A DNA stretch of 64,000 bases from positions 1 to 64,000 of the forward strand of contig VFIW01000057.1 in assembly GCA_006386115.1 (NCBI GenBank). Direction: 5' to 3'. Below are positions 41,922 through 52,501 of this stretch, piece after piece. Made by a program: the position numbers and the translations under genes. The notes below the pieces were generated by a model. It was given only the letters and a program-made list of their open reading frames with translations, was not told where the DNA came from and ran no database searches. Position 1 is the stretch's first letter; each line of letters begins with the position of its first letter. Source of the DNA: Globisporangium splendens. Lineage: Eukaryota > Oomycota > Peronosporomycetes > Pythiales > Pythiaceae.

Positions 41922-43116
41922 ATGGACATCAATGCAGCGCTAACGCGGCGCGTGAAGAGCCCAGTGACGAAGCCCACGAAGTGCACGGCGCCCCGCAAGG
42001 AGAGCCCATCGAAGGCTTCTTCTGCGGTGGCATCACTGCGCTCTGGTGCCGCAAAGCGCAAACTGCTTGCGACGGCGAGTCGCACCGAGTCATCGGATGA
42101 AGTGCAGTCGTCTTCCAGTCCCAAGAAACCCAGGACTGCAGCCTCCAAGGATCGCGCTACAGTGACGTCTGCGTCCACATTTTTCACAGCCTCGGTTAAA
42201 GCTGTGTCGAGGACGCAGGCGTATATTGACGTTGGTCAGAAAGGCTTTGGCAAGTACACGACTTGCAAGAAGTGCGGCTTGTTGTACACGGTTGGAGAAG
42301 AGGTTCGTTGCATTGCAAGCCATAATGGGAACTGCAAATTGTCATAAATGGATCACTTGCTCACCATTTACTGTCAATGTATGCAGCAAGACGAAAAAGA
42401 GCATCAGCGCTTTTGCAAGATCTCCCAGAAAGGAATCGTGATCACAAAGTGGAAGAACGAGCGGCTCCTGAAGACGTTTCCGGATGAAACAGGTGAGTTT
42501 GTATGAATTGCTGCGGTTCATGAGCGGAGCTGTGGTGTATAGCTCACTTCAGTTATTATTTTGAACTTTTTGGTCAGCACGAATCATTGAAATTCGTCGC
42601 GGTGACCCGCCAACCCATGTCCACAAGCTGATGGAGATCAAGTCGCTTCTCGACGATGCACTTGGGTTTGTCAAAGAAGCCACGTTCCTGCAGCGGAGCC
42701 ACTATGTGTACATCCACGCCAAGCAAGTTGTTGGATGCACCACAGTTGAGAGAATCGAGAAGGCGTTCCCATTGGACCCTAAATCGTCAAATTTAGTGGC
42801 GAGCTCTACAACAGCAACAAAGTCAAGCGAGGATGGCAACATACTTGCAACGACACCCACCTCGTCCAACTCTCACGCTGTCGTTGCCGGTATCTGCCAG
42901 ATTTGGGTCCATCCAGCATTCCGATGCAAGAAAATAGCGACGCGCTTGGTCGACACGGTGCGTGAGAAGTACATTTACGGCATGCGCATCGCGAAGCACC
43001 AGGTCGCGTTTGCACAACCCACGAAGAACGGACGTTGCTTTGCCGAGAAATACGTCGCGCCACATCAAGTGCTGGTCTACGACGACATCTCAGATCGACA
43101 GCAGCGCAATTCATAG
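41922..43116 (+). CDS. ECO1: Cohesin acetyltransferase ECO1/ESCO, three exons (341 aa)
   Basis: Exons 41922-42302, 42387-42492 and 42578-43116 join in frame. The N-terminus is basic and Ser/Lys-rich. Residues about 107-145 hold the ESCO zinc finger (TTCKKCGLLYTVGEEQDEKEH with Q-R-F-C after it), here C-x2-C-x14-H-x3-C, so the last ligand is Cys rather than the usual His. The acetyltransferase part has RIIEIRRGDP, then AGICQIWVHPAFRCKKIATRLVD, YGMRIAKHQVAFAQPTKNGRCFAEKY and HQVLVYDD, matching the ESCO catalytic domain. ECO1 acetylates SMC3 on replicated chromatin to lock cohesin during S phase. The splice join YTVGEE/QDEKEH rebuilds the finger exactly, although the first donor (GTTCGT) is weak. 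Confidence 0.9.
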
Positions 43117-43425
43117 CAAGAGGCAGCGCTCCATAACGTATCGCAACCAGGGCAGCGCATTCATGCAGGACCAAGCAAGTCATGTGTCCCATCAAAGTAC
43201 CTTTTGTCGAAATATCTGTCAAAGTGGACCCTTATATATCGACTGTGTAAGTTTGGGTTTCTGGGTGGTGCCTTGTTTTGGGTTCTGGTTCGACACCTTT
43301 GACTGGTTGGTGCGCCAACGAGAAGCTCCATTGGCGCTTTCGCCATCCCGATTCGCATCGTTTCGCGCACCACATCGCAGCTCTTCGCCCCACGCACACA
43401 CATACACGGCAGCAGCAGAGACAAT
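43117..43425. other. Intergenic region ECO1 / RRM-CCCH gene
   Basis: 309 bp without a supported gene; contains the 3' flank of ECO1 and the promoter of the next gene in the same direction. Confidence 0.5.
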
Positions 43426-44796
43426 ATGCGCGACAACGACAGTCAGAAGATCATCGTGGTCGGCATCCCGAAGACCATGGACGACTCGGCGCTCTCGGAG
43501 CTCTTCAGCGGCTTCGGCACCGTCGCCGACGCCAAAGTGGTGCTCGACGCCAACATGAAGCAGTCGCGTGGCTTCGGCTTCGTGACATTCACGGCCGGCT
43601 CGGCGATGCGCAAGGCCATCCAGGAGATGAACAAGAAGGTGGTGGAGGGCCGCACGCTGAACGTGCGTCAGTTGGTGCCCAAGGACAAGTTCCAGGCCGA
43701 GAAAAAAGACGATGCGTCGCAGGACCCGTCAAAGCGGCCATGTTGGCTGTTGCGCAAGGGCAAATGCACCAAGGGCGACCAGTGTCCGTTCTCCCACGAG
43801 ATCAAGGACGGCGAGTTTGGCTCGTGCTTTGAGTTCATGCAGACGGGCGAATGCAAGCGCGGTGACAAGTGTATTTTCTCGCACAGCTCGCGCAAGGATG
43901 ATGCGGAAAGCAACGAGAGCGAATCGACTCAAGCGAAACCACGAGAAGCTCCAGTGAAACAGGAGGGCGGCGAACAGAAGCGCGTGTGCTTTGCGTTTCA
44001 AAAGGGAAAGTGCCATCGCGGCAAGAAGTGCTTGTACTTGCACGAAAAGGTTCCTGAGATGGTGAACGACCAGCCCGTCGTGCCTGCTACGAAGCAAGAG
44101 GCTGCGCCAGCGAAGCGCGGCGAGTTCGAAGTCGTGGCGCCAGCTGAAGTTGGAAAGAAGCGAAGCCGCGACGTCGACAGCCACGATGACGACGATGGCA
44201 ATGAACAAGAAGGGGATGATGAAAGTGAGGACGACAACGACGAAGAAGACGAGGAAGAAGAGCAAAAGCCACAGCAGAAGGCTGTGCCAGCGCGCGTTGT
44301 TCCTCTTGCACGCGCTTCGGGGCAGTCCAAGCCAGCTGAGAAGCGTCCGCGCAATGAAGACGCCAAGCCGTTTGAAAAGAGACAACGTTCGGAAAATGGC
44401 AAACCGTTTGTCAAGCGAGAGTACCCTGCAAAGAACGGCGACGGCAAGGACCTGTCCAAGTACGGCGGCAACGGTTATGCGCAGAGATACACGGAGAAGC
44501 AGCTCAAGCAGAAGAAGCAGAACAATAAAAACGCGCTGCAGCGCCAGAACGCAAAGAACCGACCAAAGGGACCACAGCAAGTGCAACCACAGCGACCGAA
44601 GCGCGCCGAGGTCGTGGACATGGGCGCCGCGTTCGACTCGGACGACGACCGCAAGCCGCGCGGCAAGAAGCGCGTGGTCGACAAGGCGCAGCAGAAGGCG
44701 AACCGCGAGAAGCTGCAGCAGGAGCGCAAGGCCAAGCGCGACGCGAAGAAAAACGCACTGAGCCGCCTGCAGACCAAGGAGAGCATCGAACTGTAG
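43426..44796 (+). CDS. RNA-binding protein with one RRM and three CCCH zinc fingers (456 aa)
   Basis: Single exon. Residues about 8-84 are an RRM with RNP2 IIVVGI and RNP1 RGFGFVTF. Three zinc fingers follow, all C-x7-C-x5-C-x3-H: CWLLRKGKCTKGDQCPFSH (about 106-124), CFEFMQTGECKRGDKCIFSH (about 134-153) and CFAFQKGKCHRGKKCLYLH (about 188-206). Beyond about 240 the chain is highly charged, with an acidic tract (DDNDEEDEEEEQK) and then Lys/Arg/Gln-rich sequence with several likely nuclear signals, ending in a basic coiled stretch near QKANREKLQQERKAKRDAKK. The architecture suggests a nuclear or nucleolar factor acting on RNA processing. I cannot assign an orthologue. No introns or lesions are visible. 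Confidence 0.85.
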   Translation: MRDNDSQKIIVVGIPKTMDDSALSELFSGFGTVADAKVVLDANMKQSRGFGFVTFTAGSAMRKAIQEMNKKVVEGRTLNVRQLVPKDKFQAEKKDDASQDPSKRPCWLLRKGKCTKGDQCPFSHEIKDGEFGSCFEFMQTGECKRGDKCIFSHSSRKDDAESNESESTQAKPREAPVKQEGGEQKRVCFAFQKGKCHRGKKCLYLHEKVPEMVNDQPVVPATKQEAAPAKRGEFEVVAPAEVGKKRSRDVDSHDDDDGNEQEGDDESEDDNDEEDEEEEQKPQQKAVPARVVPLARASGQSKPAEKRPRNEDAKPFEKRQRSENGKPFVKREYPAKNGDGKDLSKYGGNGYAQRYTEKQLKQKKQNNKNALQRQNAKNRPKGPQQVQPQRPKRAEVVDMGAAFDSDDDRKPRGKKRVVDKAQQKANREKLQQERKAKRDAKKNALSRLQTKESIEL

Positions 44797-45620
44797 TAGA
44801 GTCATAATATGATAGGGAAATTGAGCTTGGGGAGAGCTACAGCACCCACCTTCAAGAGCAACACACGCGTGGTGCATTAATGCGCCGCGGTTTGCGAATG
44901 TAAACACTGGACCACGAGAAAGCAAATGAGCTTGTGTGCGAAAGTTAGGTTTAGTGAGCGCTTGGTCTGAACACATCTGTACCCACCAGGGTCTCTGCCA
45001 TTTGTCTATAGGTTCAGAACCTCACAGTTTTTATATCCGATCGTCGATTCTTGCATTTTTACATTTCTAATGGCTTTCAGATTTTGACATTGAGCAGCAT
45101 TTTGAAAGTGTATACAAGGACGCACAATAGAGGGAACCTGTTTTCCACCTTGCGCATGTCCAACTCTGCACCAACAGCTGATTGATCGCGTTACCCGGAT
45201 GGTGAGGATTGTTTGCGTTATTCCCCATATCTAATTCCTCCTCTGTCAAGCAGCTTTCTATAGGATTCTGGTGAGAGGATCCATATCCTACACCACACTC
45301 CGTATCCTAGCAGCTCGACGGTTTCCATGTGGTGTTGTTTACTGATTAGTAAGGAGCATGTGGCCGTGATTATTACTTGCGAGTCCGAGACCATGGCGCT
45401 CGACCAAACAGCACGCTTCTCGCCGTTCTTCTTCTGCCGTGTCTGTCATTTTGTCCACCCTGCGCGTTGCGCAAGTCAGAGTCCGTCCTCTGTCGTCCGT
45501 CGCTCGAGTCCACTGGCCCCATTCGCGTCTTTTCTCCTCTCCGCCAGACACAGAAATCTCTCTCTATTTCTTGCACCGCTGACACAATTGCACGTGCGGT
45601 GGGCGGTGTGAGCGCGTAAA
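44797..45620. other. Intergenic region upstream of FBT3
   Basis: No supported gene. TCATTTTGTCC starts at 45446, 175 bp before the FBT3 ATG, and may be its initiator. Confidence 0.5.
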
Positions 45621-47804
45621 ATGGGGACAGCCTCGTGGCAAACTGTAACGCATCCGCCTCAACAGCACTCTTCCACAGCCATGAAACAGTCCAGCAGGAG
45701 TCCAGACCCGAGCAGCGACGCAGACGACGACCAAGGCGAGTGCTGGAAGCAGTCGGATGCAACAGTTATTATGGAGGAAGCGCCCGACAGCGCGCGCGAC
45801 GGCTCCGACTGGGTCCCCATCAGCTCCGTGCAGTCGAGCCCCGCGATCCCGCCGCTGACGCCCGTTCGGAGCATGAACGAGGATTTGCCAGACTCCATGA
45901 GCAGTAAACTCGCGAAAGAGACTGCGACGGCAATGCCCCACAAGCGCCGGATACAATACCTTCTTCCTGGCGCCAACTGCGGTCGTGGCGACTCAGAGCA
46001 GTCGCGACGCAGTTCGTTCGTCAGTAGTACCAGCTTTATTCGCCGCAGTAGTACAGCGCAGGACGCAGAAGCCGATGATGTCCACGTGAGTGTCTTGAAT
46101 CGCAAGCACATCGGGATGCTGGTCTCCGTGGCGGTCGCGAGCATGCTCGTGACGTGGCTCAAGCGTGGCGTGCTGCCACTGATGCAGCGCCGTTTCGAGA
46201 TGGAGTCGACCCAGGTCGACTCGGCCGAGCTGCTGCTGCTGCTCCCGTGGTCGTGCAGCTTCGTGCTTGGGTTCGTGTCCGACATCTTCCCGATCTTCGG
46301 CTCGCACCGCAAGGCGTACATGATGATCGGATGGGTGCTATCGGCACTCTCGCTGTTCCTCATGTCGGTCCTGAACCACAGCAAGAAATACGACGCGTCG
46401 ATGGACGACGCCCAGAAGACCGCAGTCATTGGTGGGTACGTGTTCCTGTTAGGCGTTGCGTGCTTTGGCGGCATTTTGAGCATCATGATGGCCGAGATTT
46501 ACGTGATCGCGCTCTCGAAGCGCGAGTCGCTGCTGCGCCGCGGCCACGTCGTGGGCACGTTCCTGCTCGTGCAATTCGCGTTCCAGGGCATCGGACAGGT
46601 CATCGTGGACAGCGCGATCTTCCACATTTCGGCCACGGGAGACATAAAGCCGCTCTTCTCGTTCCAGGACGTGATCTCGTTCCTCGTCGCGTACTCGCTC
46701 GTGCCGATCCCGATCCTTTTTTGTTTTTTCTCCGACCACCTCGAGGAGGAGGACACGCATAACACTGACTTCGCGGCGACGTCGTGCGCCGATTTCGATG
46801 AAGACGTCACGTTCTTCGCCATTGGAGCCAAGGATGATCGGCGACTTCCAAGTGACTGCGGGTTGCTGCAGGAGAAACAGCCGCCGCCGTCCAACAAGCT
46901 CGTGGCTGTCGGCCGCAAGACCAAGCACCACTGGAAGCTGCTCTGGACGGCGCTCGAGGAGAAGGCGACGTGGCAGATCGTGTGCTTCCTGTGCGTGTTC
47001 ATCTTTTTCAGCGAGTTCACGCTGCGGTACCCGTTCCTGGTGCTCGACCAGTGGAGCGGCGTGACGCCCAAGATGATCTCGAGGGGCAAGATCTTCACGG
47101 AGCTCTGGTTCTTCCTGGCCGCGTTTATCTGGAAGGGCGTCTGCGTCAACACGCAGTGGGGCACCTTCGTCGTGCTGAGCTACATGGGCGTGTTCATCTT
47201 CCCGCCTATGACGTACTATCTGCTCATGACGTTCCGCCACCACTCGCTCAACCTGAATCTGTACATGCTCGTGAGCTCGAGCCAGGGCTTCATCCGCGCC
47301 ATGGCTGTCGTGCTCGAGGTCGCGATGATGATCGAGCTTGCGCCGCGCAGCGGGGAGGGCGCGACACTCGGCACCGTCGTGTCCATCGCGACGATCATGC
47401 GGCTCGTCTCGCAGACGTTCTCCAACCTCATCGGGTACCTCTTTGGCACGCAGCTATTGACGGATCGCGGCGCCAAGTCGATCAATTCAAGTGCAAGCGC
47501 ATCGAGCGACGAGCCGCTGCTCGTGGCCACGGCGCTCATCCTGTGCTACACGATCCGACTGTTCGCGCTGTTGGGCGTCGTGTTCCTGCCGTCGCAGAAG
47601 CGTGCGCTGATGAGGCTGCACGCCGACGGCGGCCGCCGGGGCTTCCGCGCGTGGTGGACGCTCGGCATCCTCGCGGTCGCGCTGCTCGTGGGCACGATCG
47701 TCAACTCGCTCGTGATCACGCCGCAGACGACGTGTCTCCACATCCTGGGCGGCGCCGGCTGCGACGCCTCGGCCTCGACCACGGGCACCTCGATCGACTC
47801 CTAG
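45621..47804 (+). CDS. FBT3: long-form folate-biopterin transporter (BT1) family, 727 aa
   Basis: Single exon, ATG 45621. About 155 hydrophilic, Ser/Asp-rich residues precede the first helix (VSVLNRKHIGMLVSVAVASML). The membrane part has the BT1 layout, with LLLPWSCSFVLGFVSDIFPIFGSHRKAYMMIG, SIMMAEIYVIALSKRESLLRRGHVVG, and a central charged loop of about 70 residues. The end block is VVFLPSQKRALMRLHADGG and the C-terminal pattern TCLHILGGAGC. FBT3 differs from FBT1/2 in the extended N-terminus, the longer central loop and the lack of the FVAGE-FYNHEM motif, and pairs with FBT4 at 50006. Substrate unknown; transport role inferred from the family. Confidence 0.84.
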   Translation: MGTASWQTVTHPPQQHSSTAMKQSSRSPDPSSDADDDQGECWKQSDATVIMEEAPDSARDGSDWVPISSVQSSPAIPPLTPVRSMNEDLPDSMSSKLAKETATAMPHKRRIQYLLPGANCGRGDSEQSRRSSFVSSTSFIRRSSTAQDAEADDVHVSVLNRKHIGMLVSVAVASMLVTWLKRGVLPLMQRRFEMESTQVDSAELLLLLPWSCSFVLGFVSDIFPIFGSHRKAYMMIGWVLSALSLFLMSVLNHSKKYDASMDDAQKTAVIGGYVFLLGVACFGGILSIMMAEIYVIALSKRESLLRRGHVVGTFLLVQFAFQGIGQVIVDSAIFHISATGDIKPLFSFQDVISFLVAYSLVPIPILFCFFSDHLEEEDTHNTDFAATSCADFDEDVTFFAIGAKDDRRLPSDCGLLQEKQPPPSNKLVAVGRKTKHHWKLLWTALEEKATWQIVCFLCVFIFFSEFTLRYPFLVLDQWSGVTPKMISRGKIFTELWFFLAAFIWKGVCVNTQWGTFVVLSYMGVFIFPPMTYYLLMTFRHHSLNLNLYMLVSSSQGFIRAMAVVLEVAMMIELAPRSGEGATLGTVVSIATIMRLVSQTFSNLIGYLFGTQLLTDRGAKSINSSASASSDEPLLVATALILCYTIRLFALLGVVFLPSQKRALMRLHADGGRRGFRAWWTLGILAVALLVGTIVNSLVITPQTTCLHILGGAGCDASASTTGTSIDS

Positions 47805-50005
47805 CGCTCTGCACGCGAGCAGTGCCTATCTGTTTTAATATTAACCTCCAGTGTCGTTTGCATTAGATGCATAGAATATTTTGAGTGAAAGTCGGGACTT
47901 AGAGTTGTTTGTCGCAAGGAAATGCACATGTTGCATGCAATAACGCAATGCTGAGCATGTTGCTTTGTAAAATGCAAAGCCGAAGAAGCTCATGCATGTT
48001 CATCATGAGGGTCGCGTTGTGAATTTCAGCATGGCGCTGCTGGTGGTGCAAGCACAAGCGATATGTGCAATCCGGACCGTCTTTGTGTCTTGGTTGTAAC
48101 GCAGGACTGGCTTCTGGGTACCAGCTGAGAAAGAGCAGCTGGCGTGCAATCTCGACTGACGCTGACTGCGTTTTGGCGTGTTCACGGTTGGTTACTAAAA
48201 GGAGTCAGTCGAGTCAGACAGGCGATCTGTGTTGCAACTGACTCTCTGTGTGTACATGCTCACCAATGATGCTGCGATCTTGTTTGTGCCAGTGCTTGCT
48301 TGTAGACTGGAACGAGAATGCACACAACATGACTGTGAGAAAGCCCAGGAAGGCGCAACAGTGCTGATCAGGAAAGTATACCCAGCATTCATTAGCCTGC
48401 ATGTACAGCAGTCAAGGCACTGGCAGCATGCCCAGCCTTCGGGTTTTGACGCTGGCATCAGGCTGTGGCGTCGTGTGATCAGCTGACACAGGACCACCAC
48501 GACAGGAAAGAGGTACAAAACCTGCTACCACGTCAGAAAAGGACTCGGTGATTGGAATGGATGAGCAGCAGCCACACAGCTCACCACGACAAGTGAGATC
48601 TGCCTTAAGCATCGCTCACTTTGATTTCTTTCCACATCAAGATGGAAGATGATGAAGCATTGAGGATAAGGCGCCTACGTACACTTCATGCTTGCGTACA
48701 GTAGCGGGTGACGAAAACGATGTGCGAGAGAGCAAAGTCCGTCATGATCGTCGCATTGGCTACACTCTGGGCTCTCGCACGCGCTGAAACGTGTGGCTAA
48801 GGTGGCGTGCACTCCGAATCGGATGCCACGAAACATTTCCGAGCAGCACCACCTCTCCCAGGAGAAGGATGTCGTTAACTCCCGAGCATCTTGTCTTCAC
48901 TGTTTTGGTGTTCTTGGGCTCGCACGTGTTCCAAGTTATAAAATCGGTACAAACCAGTGAAGCCAAGGCATCTGCTAAAAACCCAGCTTTGACTTCATGC
49001 AACTGCGCTCAAGAAAATAATGATTCGAGTGATTTTTCATTTCTAATTCTTCAATTTTTACCCACTCGAACAACAGCAAAAACTGGCTGAAGCCAAGTTG
49101 CGATTGCCTGTCATGTACCTTTGCGTTCCTTTGACAAGGCATTGATGAGAAGAACACTGAATTCATCACATGAAATACACTCATGAAATAAAGATTAGGT
49201 CTCAAAAATGCTCGAGCCATGGCAACAGCCTTTCATCAACTCATTTCTGCGGCAAGCTCCGCTTATCGAGTCTCTCTCGCTCGCTCGTGGAATCCTTGCA
49301 ATCGAACGTCAAGTGTGCAGCCTCTCGCACCTCCTTTAAATGGATCTGCTGCTCCCATTTCCACCTGCAAGCTCCACTAAACACCACACTTTGCGTGCAA
49401 CACAAGAGGGCATAGAGAGTGTGAAATTCCCTCCCTTTGCCCCTTCAAGTGAACCTATTACACCCACGAAAAATGTCCATTTTCTGTGCCTTTCTCTTCA
49501 AAAATGGACCAATGAGCAACGCAAACGAATTGCGACTTTGAATTACAGGGAAAATAACCTCCTTCACTGAAGCGGCAGATCTAAATGTATCGACTAAAAT
49601 GCATATATCTACTAATAGAGTTCAGCTGCACCGCATTTAGCAGCACTCAAGTAAACGCGGCACTATCTTTTGTACCAAGATATCAATTCTAACGTCGCAG
49701 TTACTGCTCCTGCAAACTAATTGCCCTCCAAAAGAAAAAATTAGCTCCAACTTGACACTCGACTGAACCGAAAAGCATCACTGCATCTGATGGCAGTGGA
49801 ATCTTTTGTGTGGCCATGGCGTTGCTCCCGTCTGCAGTACCTGCGTTTTGTATGCCGTGTGCGTGCATCTTTCTTTCTTTTGTTTTGTTTTCTCTCCAAA
49901 CACGGTGTTAGCATCACGCAAAGCGCGTTTCGAAAAACGAGGCGCGCGCTCGAAACCGCTCCTGTGTGACAGAAGCGAGTTCGTAATTTTCCACATCGCG
50001 CACTG
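47805..50005. other. 2.2-kb gene-poor interval
   Basis: No convincing coding frame on either strand; all frames are under 110 codons and have no recognisable motif. It separates FBT3 from FBT4 and probably carries the FBT4 promoter. Confidence 0.55.
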
Positions 50006-52117
50006 ATGAATGCTCACAGGTGGAGCGGCTCGCGGGTCCACGAGGTGCTTGGCTCGCCGCCTTCGTCGCAGGCCACGACCGCTACAATCCCATCCAGCCG
50101 CCTCGACATGCACCCATACAGTAGCAATCCCTGTAGCAACTATGACACTGGCAGCATGCGCGACAGCCACAAGATCGACGTGGCCGAGTCGTCCGACAGC
50201 GGCGACGACTTTGGCTACCAGAGCAGCGAGCTCGAGTCGTCCGCCCACAGCGTCACGCTGCTCAGTGACAGGGGGATTGTGCGCGAGGATTTGCCCTACA
50301 TCGTGACGTCATCCAAGCGCGGCAGCCGACGGAAGCGGCCACATGACTCAGCAGCAACTGCAACAGGACGAGGAGGAGGCCACTCGTTCCTGTTCTCGAA
50401 ACGCAAGGACAAGGACACGAGCGATCTGCATGTGCCGCTGGACCAGAAATCGTTTGACGAGCAGCACGATGCCGTCTGGACATGCACGCCGGTCACGCTC
50501 TTCAACCGCAAGCATGCAGGACTCTTGTTCTCGCTCGCGTTCGCGAGTATGCTCACGTCGTGCCTCAAGCGCGGCGTGCTGCCGCTCATGCAAGCCGAGT
50601 TGGAGATGCAGTCGTACCAGGTGGACTCGGCCAAGATCCTGCTCATGCTTCCCTGGTGCTTTGGGCTCGTGATCGGCTTCTTCTCCGATTTGTTCCCGAT
50701 CCGCGGCTCGCACCGCAAGGCATACATGGTGCTCTCGTGGTGCGTGACCGTGCTCGCGCTCTTCACCATGGTGGTGCTCAACAATTCCAAGAACTTTGGC
50801 GGCAATCTGAAGAGCGACTCGACGCTGAGCAAGAGCGACCGCATCACCGTCGTCGGCGGATACGTCGCGCTGCTCGGGTTCGCATGCTTCGGCGGCATTT
50901 CCAGCGTCATCCTCGCCGAGATTCACATGGTCGCGCTGTCGCAGCGTGAGGTGCTCAAGCGCCGCGGCCACGCGATTGCAATGTTCCTGATGACGCAGTT
51001 TTTCTTTGAGGGAGTCGGTCAATTTGCCACGGACACCGTCGTGTTCCATTTCACACCCGCGGGCAAGATGAATCCGTACTACTCGCTGCAGGACGTGCTC
51101 GTGTTCCTCACGTGCTACTGCATGATCCCGATCCCCGTGCTCTACTACTTTTTCAACGACTACTTGGAGAGCACGGGCGGCCGCATCGGCGAGTGCGAAT
51201 TGCTCGAAGACGACGACGAAGAAGAGCGATTAGAAGAGGAGGAGAAGACGACGCTCGCGGGTAAGTTCGCGGCCATCGGACACAAACTGCAGCGCCACTG
51301 GCTGCTGCTCTGGAAAACGCTGCAGCAGCAGGCGACCTGGAGCGTCGTGCGCTTCCTGTGCCTGTTCATCTTCTTCCTCGAGTTCACGCTGCGGTATCCG
51401 TATCTGGTGCTGGACAAGTGGGCCGGCGTGACCGCGAAGACGACGTCTACGGGCAAGATCTTCACGGAAGCCATGTACTTTCTGTCGGTGCTCGTGTGGC
51501 TCGTGTGGTTTCTCAACCGCAATTGGAACAACTTTGTGATCCTGGGCTACTTGTGCGTGTTCCTGCTGCCGACCATGGCGTATTTCCTCGCGTGCTCCTT
51601 CGGCGGGTACTGGCACATCCAGCTCTACATGTTCATGAGCGGCGTGCAGGGCTTCGTGCGCGGCATCGCCATCATCATGGAGGTCGCGATGACCGTGGAG
51701 ATCGCACCGCGCGGCGGCGAAGGTGCGCTCATGGGCACCATCATCTCCATGGCGACGGTCATGCGCCTGGTGTCCGAGACGTTCTCCAACTCCATCGGCT
51801 GGCTCTTCGGCACGCAATTTCTGTCCTCGGGCACAGGCACGACGATCAAGGACGAGCCGCTGCTCGTGGCCACAGCGCTCATCCTGTGCTACACGATCCG
51901 GCTGCTGGCGCTCATCGGCGTGCTCTTCCTGCCGCCGCAGAAGATCCAGCTGCTGCGCATCCGCTTCGTGGGCGACCACAAGCGCGCGCGCGCGCACCTC
52001 ACGCTCGCCATCCTCGTGCTCTCGGTGCTCACGACGTGCATCGTGAACTCGCTCGTCATCACTCCCGACATGATGTGTCTCCATGTGTTCGGCGGCAAAG
52101 GCTGCAGCAGCAAATAA
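50006..52117 (+). CDS. FBT4: long-form folate-biopterin transporter (BT1) family, 703 aa
   Basis: Single exon, ATG 50006. The N-terminal 160 residues are Ser-rich and hydrophilic. The membrane part begins VTLFNRKHAGLLFSLAFASML and closely follows FBT3: LLMLPWCFGLVIGFFSDLFPIRGSHRKAYMVL, SVILAEIHMVALSQREVLKRRGHAIA, ATALILCYTIRLLALIGVLFLPPQK. A strongly acidic cytosolic loop (ELLEDDDEEERLEEEEK) sits between the two halves. The C-terminus is MCLHVFGGKGCSSK. FBT3 and FBT4 are neighbouring same-strand duplicates, separate in sequence from FBT1/FBT2, so this region carries two generations of duplication. Family role as in FBT1; no substrate evidence. Confidence 0.84.
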   Translation: MNAHRWSGSRVHEVLGSPPSSQATTATIPSSRLDMHPYSSNPCSNYDTGSMRDSHKIDVAESSDSGDDFGYQSSELESSAHSVTLLSDRGIVREDLPYIVTSSKRGSRRKRPHDSAATATGRGGGHSFLFSKRKDKDTSDLHVPLDQKSFDEQHDAVWTCTPVTLFNRKHAGLLFSLAFASMLTSCLKRGVLPLMQAELEMQSYQVDSAKILLMLPWCFGLVIGFFSDLFPIRGSHRKAYMVLSWCVTVLALFTMVVLNNSKNFGGNLKSDSTLSKSDRITVVGGYVALLGFACFGGISSVILAEIHMVALSQREVLKRRGHAIAMFLMTQFFFEGVGQFATDTVVFHFTPAGKMNPYYSLQDVLVFLTCYCMIPIPVLYYFFNDYLESTGGRIGECELLEDDDEEERLEEEEKTTLAGKFAAIGHKLQRHWLLLWKTLQQQATWSVVRFLCLFIFFLEFTLRYPYLVLDKWAGVTAKTTSTGKIFTEAMYFLSVLVWLVWFLNRNWNNFVILGYLCVFLLPTMAYFLACSFGGYWHIQLYMFMSGVQGFVRGIAIIMEVAMTVEIAPRGGEGALMGTIISMATVMRLVSETFSNSIGWLFGTQFLSSGTGTTIKDEPLLVATALILCYTIRLLALIGVLFLPPQKIQLLRIRFVGDHKRARAHLTLAILVLSVLTTCIVNSLVITPDMMCLHVFGGKGCSSK

Positions 52118-52249
52118 CCCATCGCACACCCTTAAATTAACGACAACAAGAACGCTATTTAACCACTTTTTTTAACCCTTATTTTTATCTCCCTTTTCGC
52201 TAGAAAAAAGTGTCGTTTGTAAGAACTACTGTAGGGTACAATCAAAACA

Positions 52250-52329
52250 TTGGATCTGCTCGAGACTTGCAGATCCGCTTGATTGTTTGTAAAGCGGATC
52301 CGCTTGAAACGGACGGAGCGGATCCGCCG
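52250..52329. promoter_or_regulatory. Cluster of GCGGATCCGC-type palindromes before the SLC35B1-like gene
   Basis: Within 80 bp there are AAGCGGATCCGCTT (52292-52305, perfect palindrome), GAGCGGATCCGCCG (52316-52329), AGATCCGCTT (52271-52280) and TGGATCTGCT (52251-52260). They lie 170-250 bp before the ATG at 52502. Repeated copies of one dyad upstream of a gene suggest binding sites of a dimeric factor; this is inferred. Confidence 0.45.
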
Positions 52330-52501
52330 ACTCGTCCGCTGCATTCGCGCTCCACGTGTCTCCTCGTCACCATCATATCCAACGACCACGCGACACAGCC
52401 ACATCCGAGTAGAGGATCCACCCACTGCTTCGTTCATTCCGGAATCTGAACTGGTGCCAGCGCGCGTCAATCGTCACTACTACAGCAAAGCGAGCATCAG
52501 G

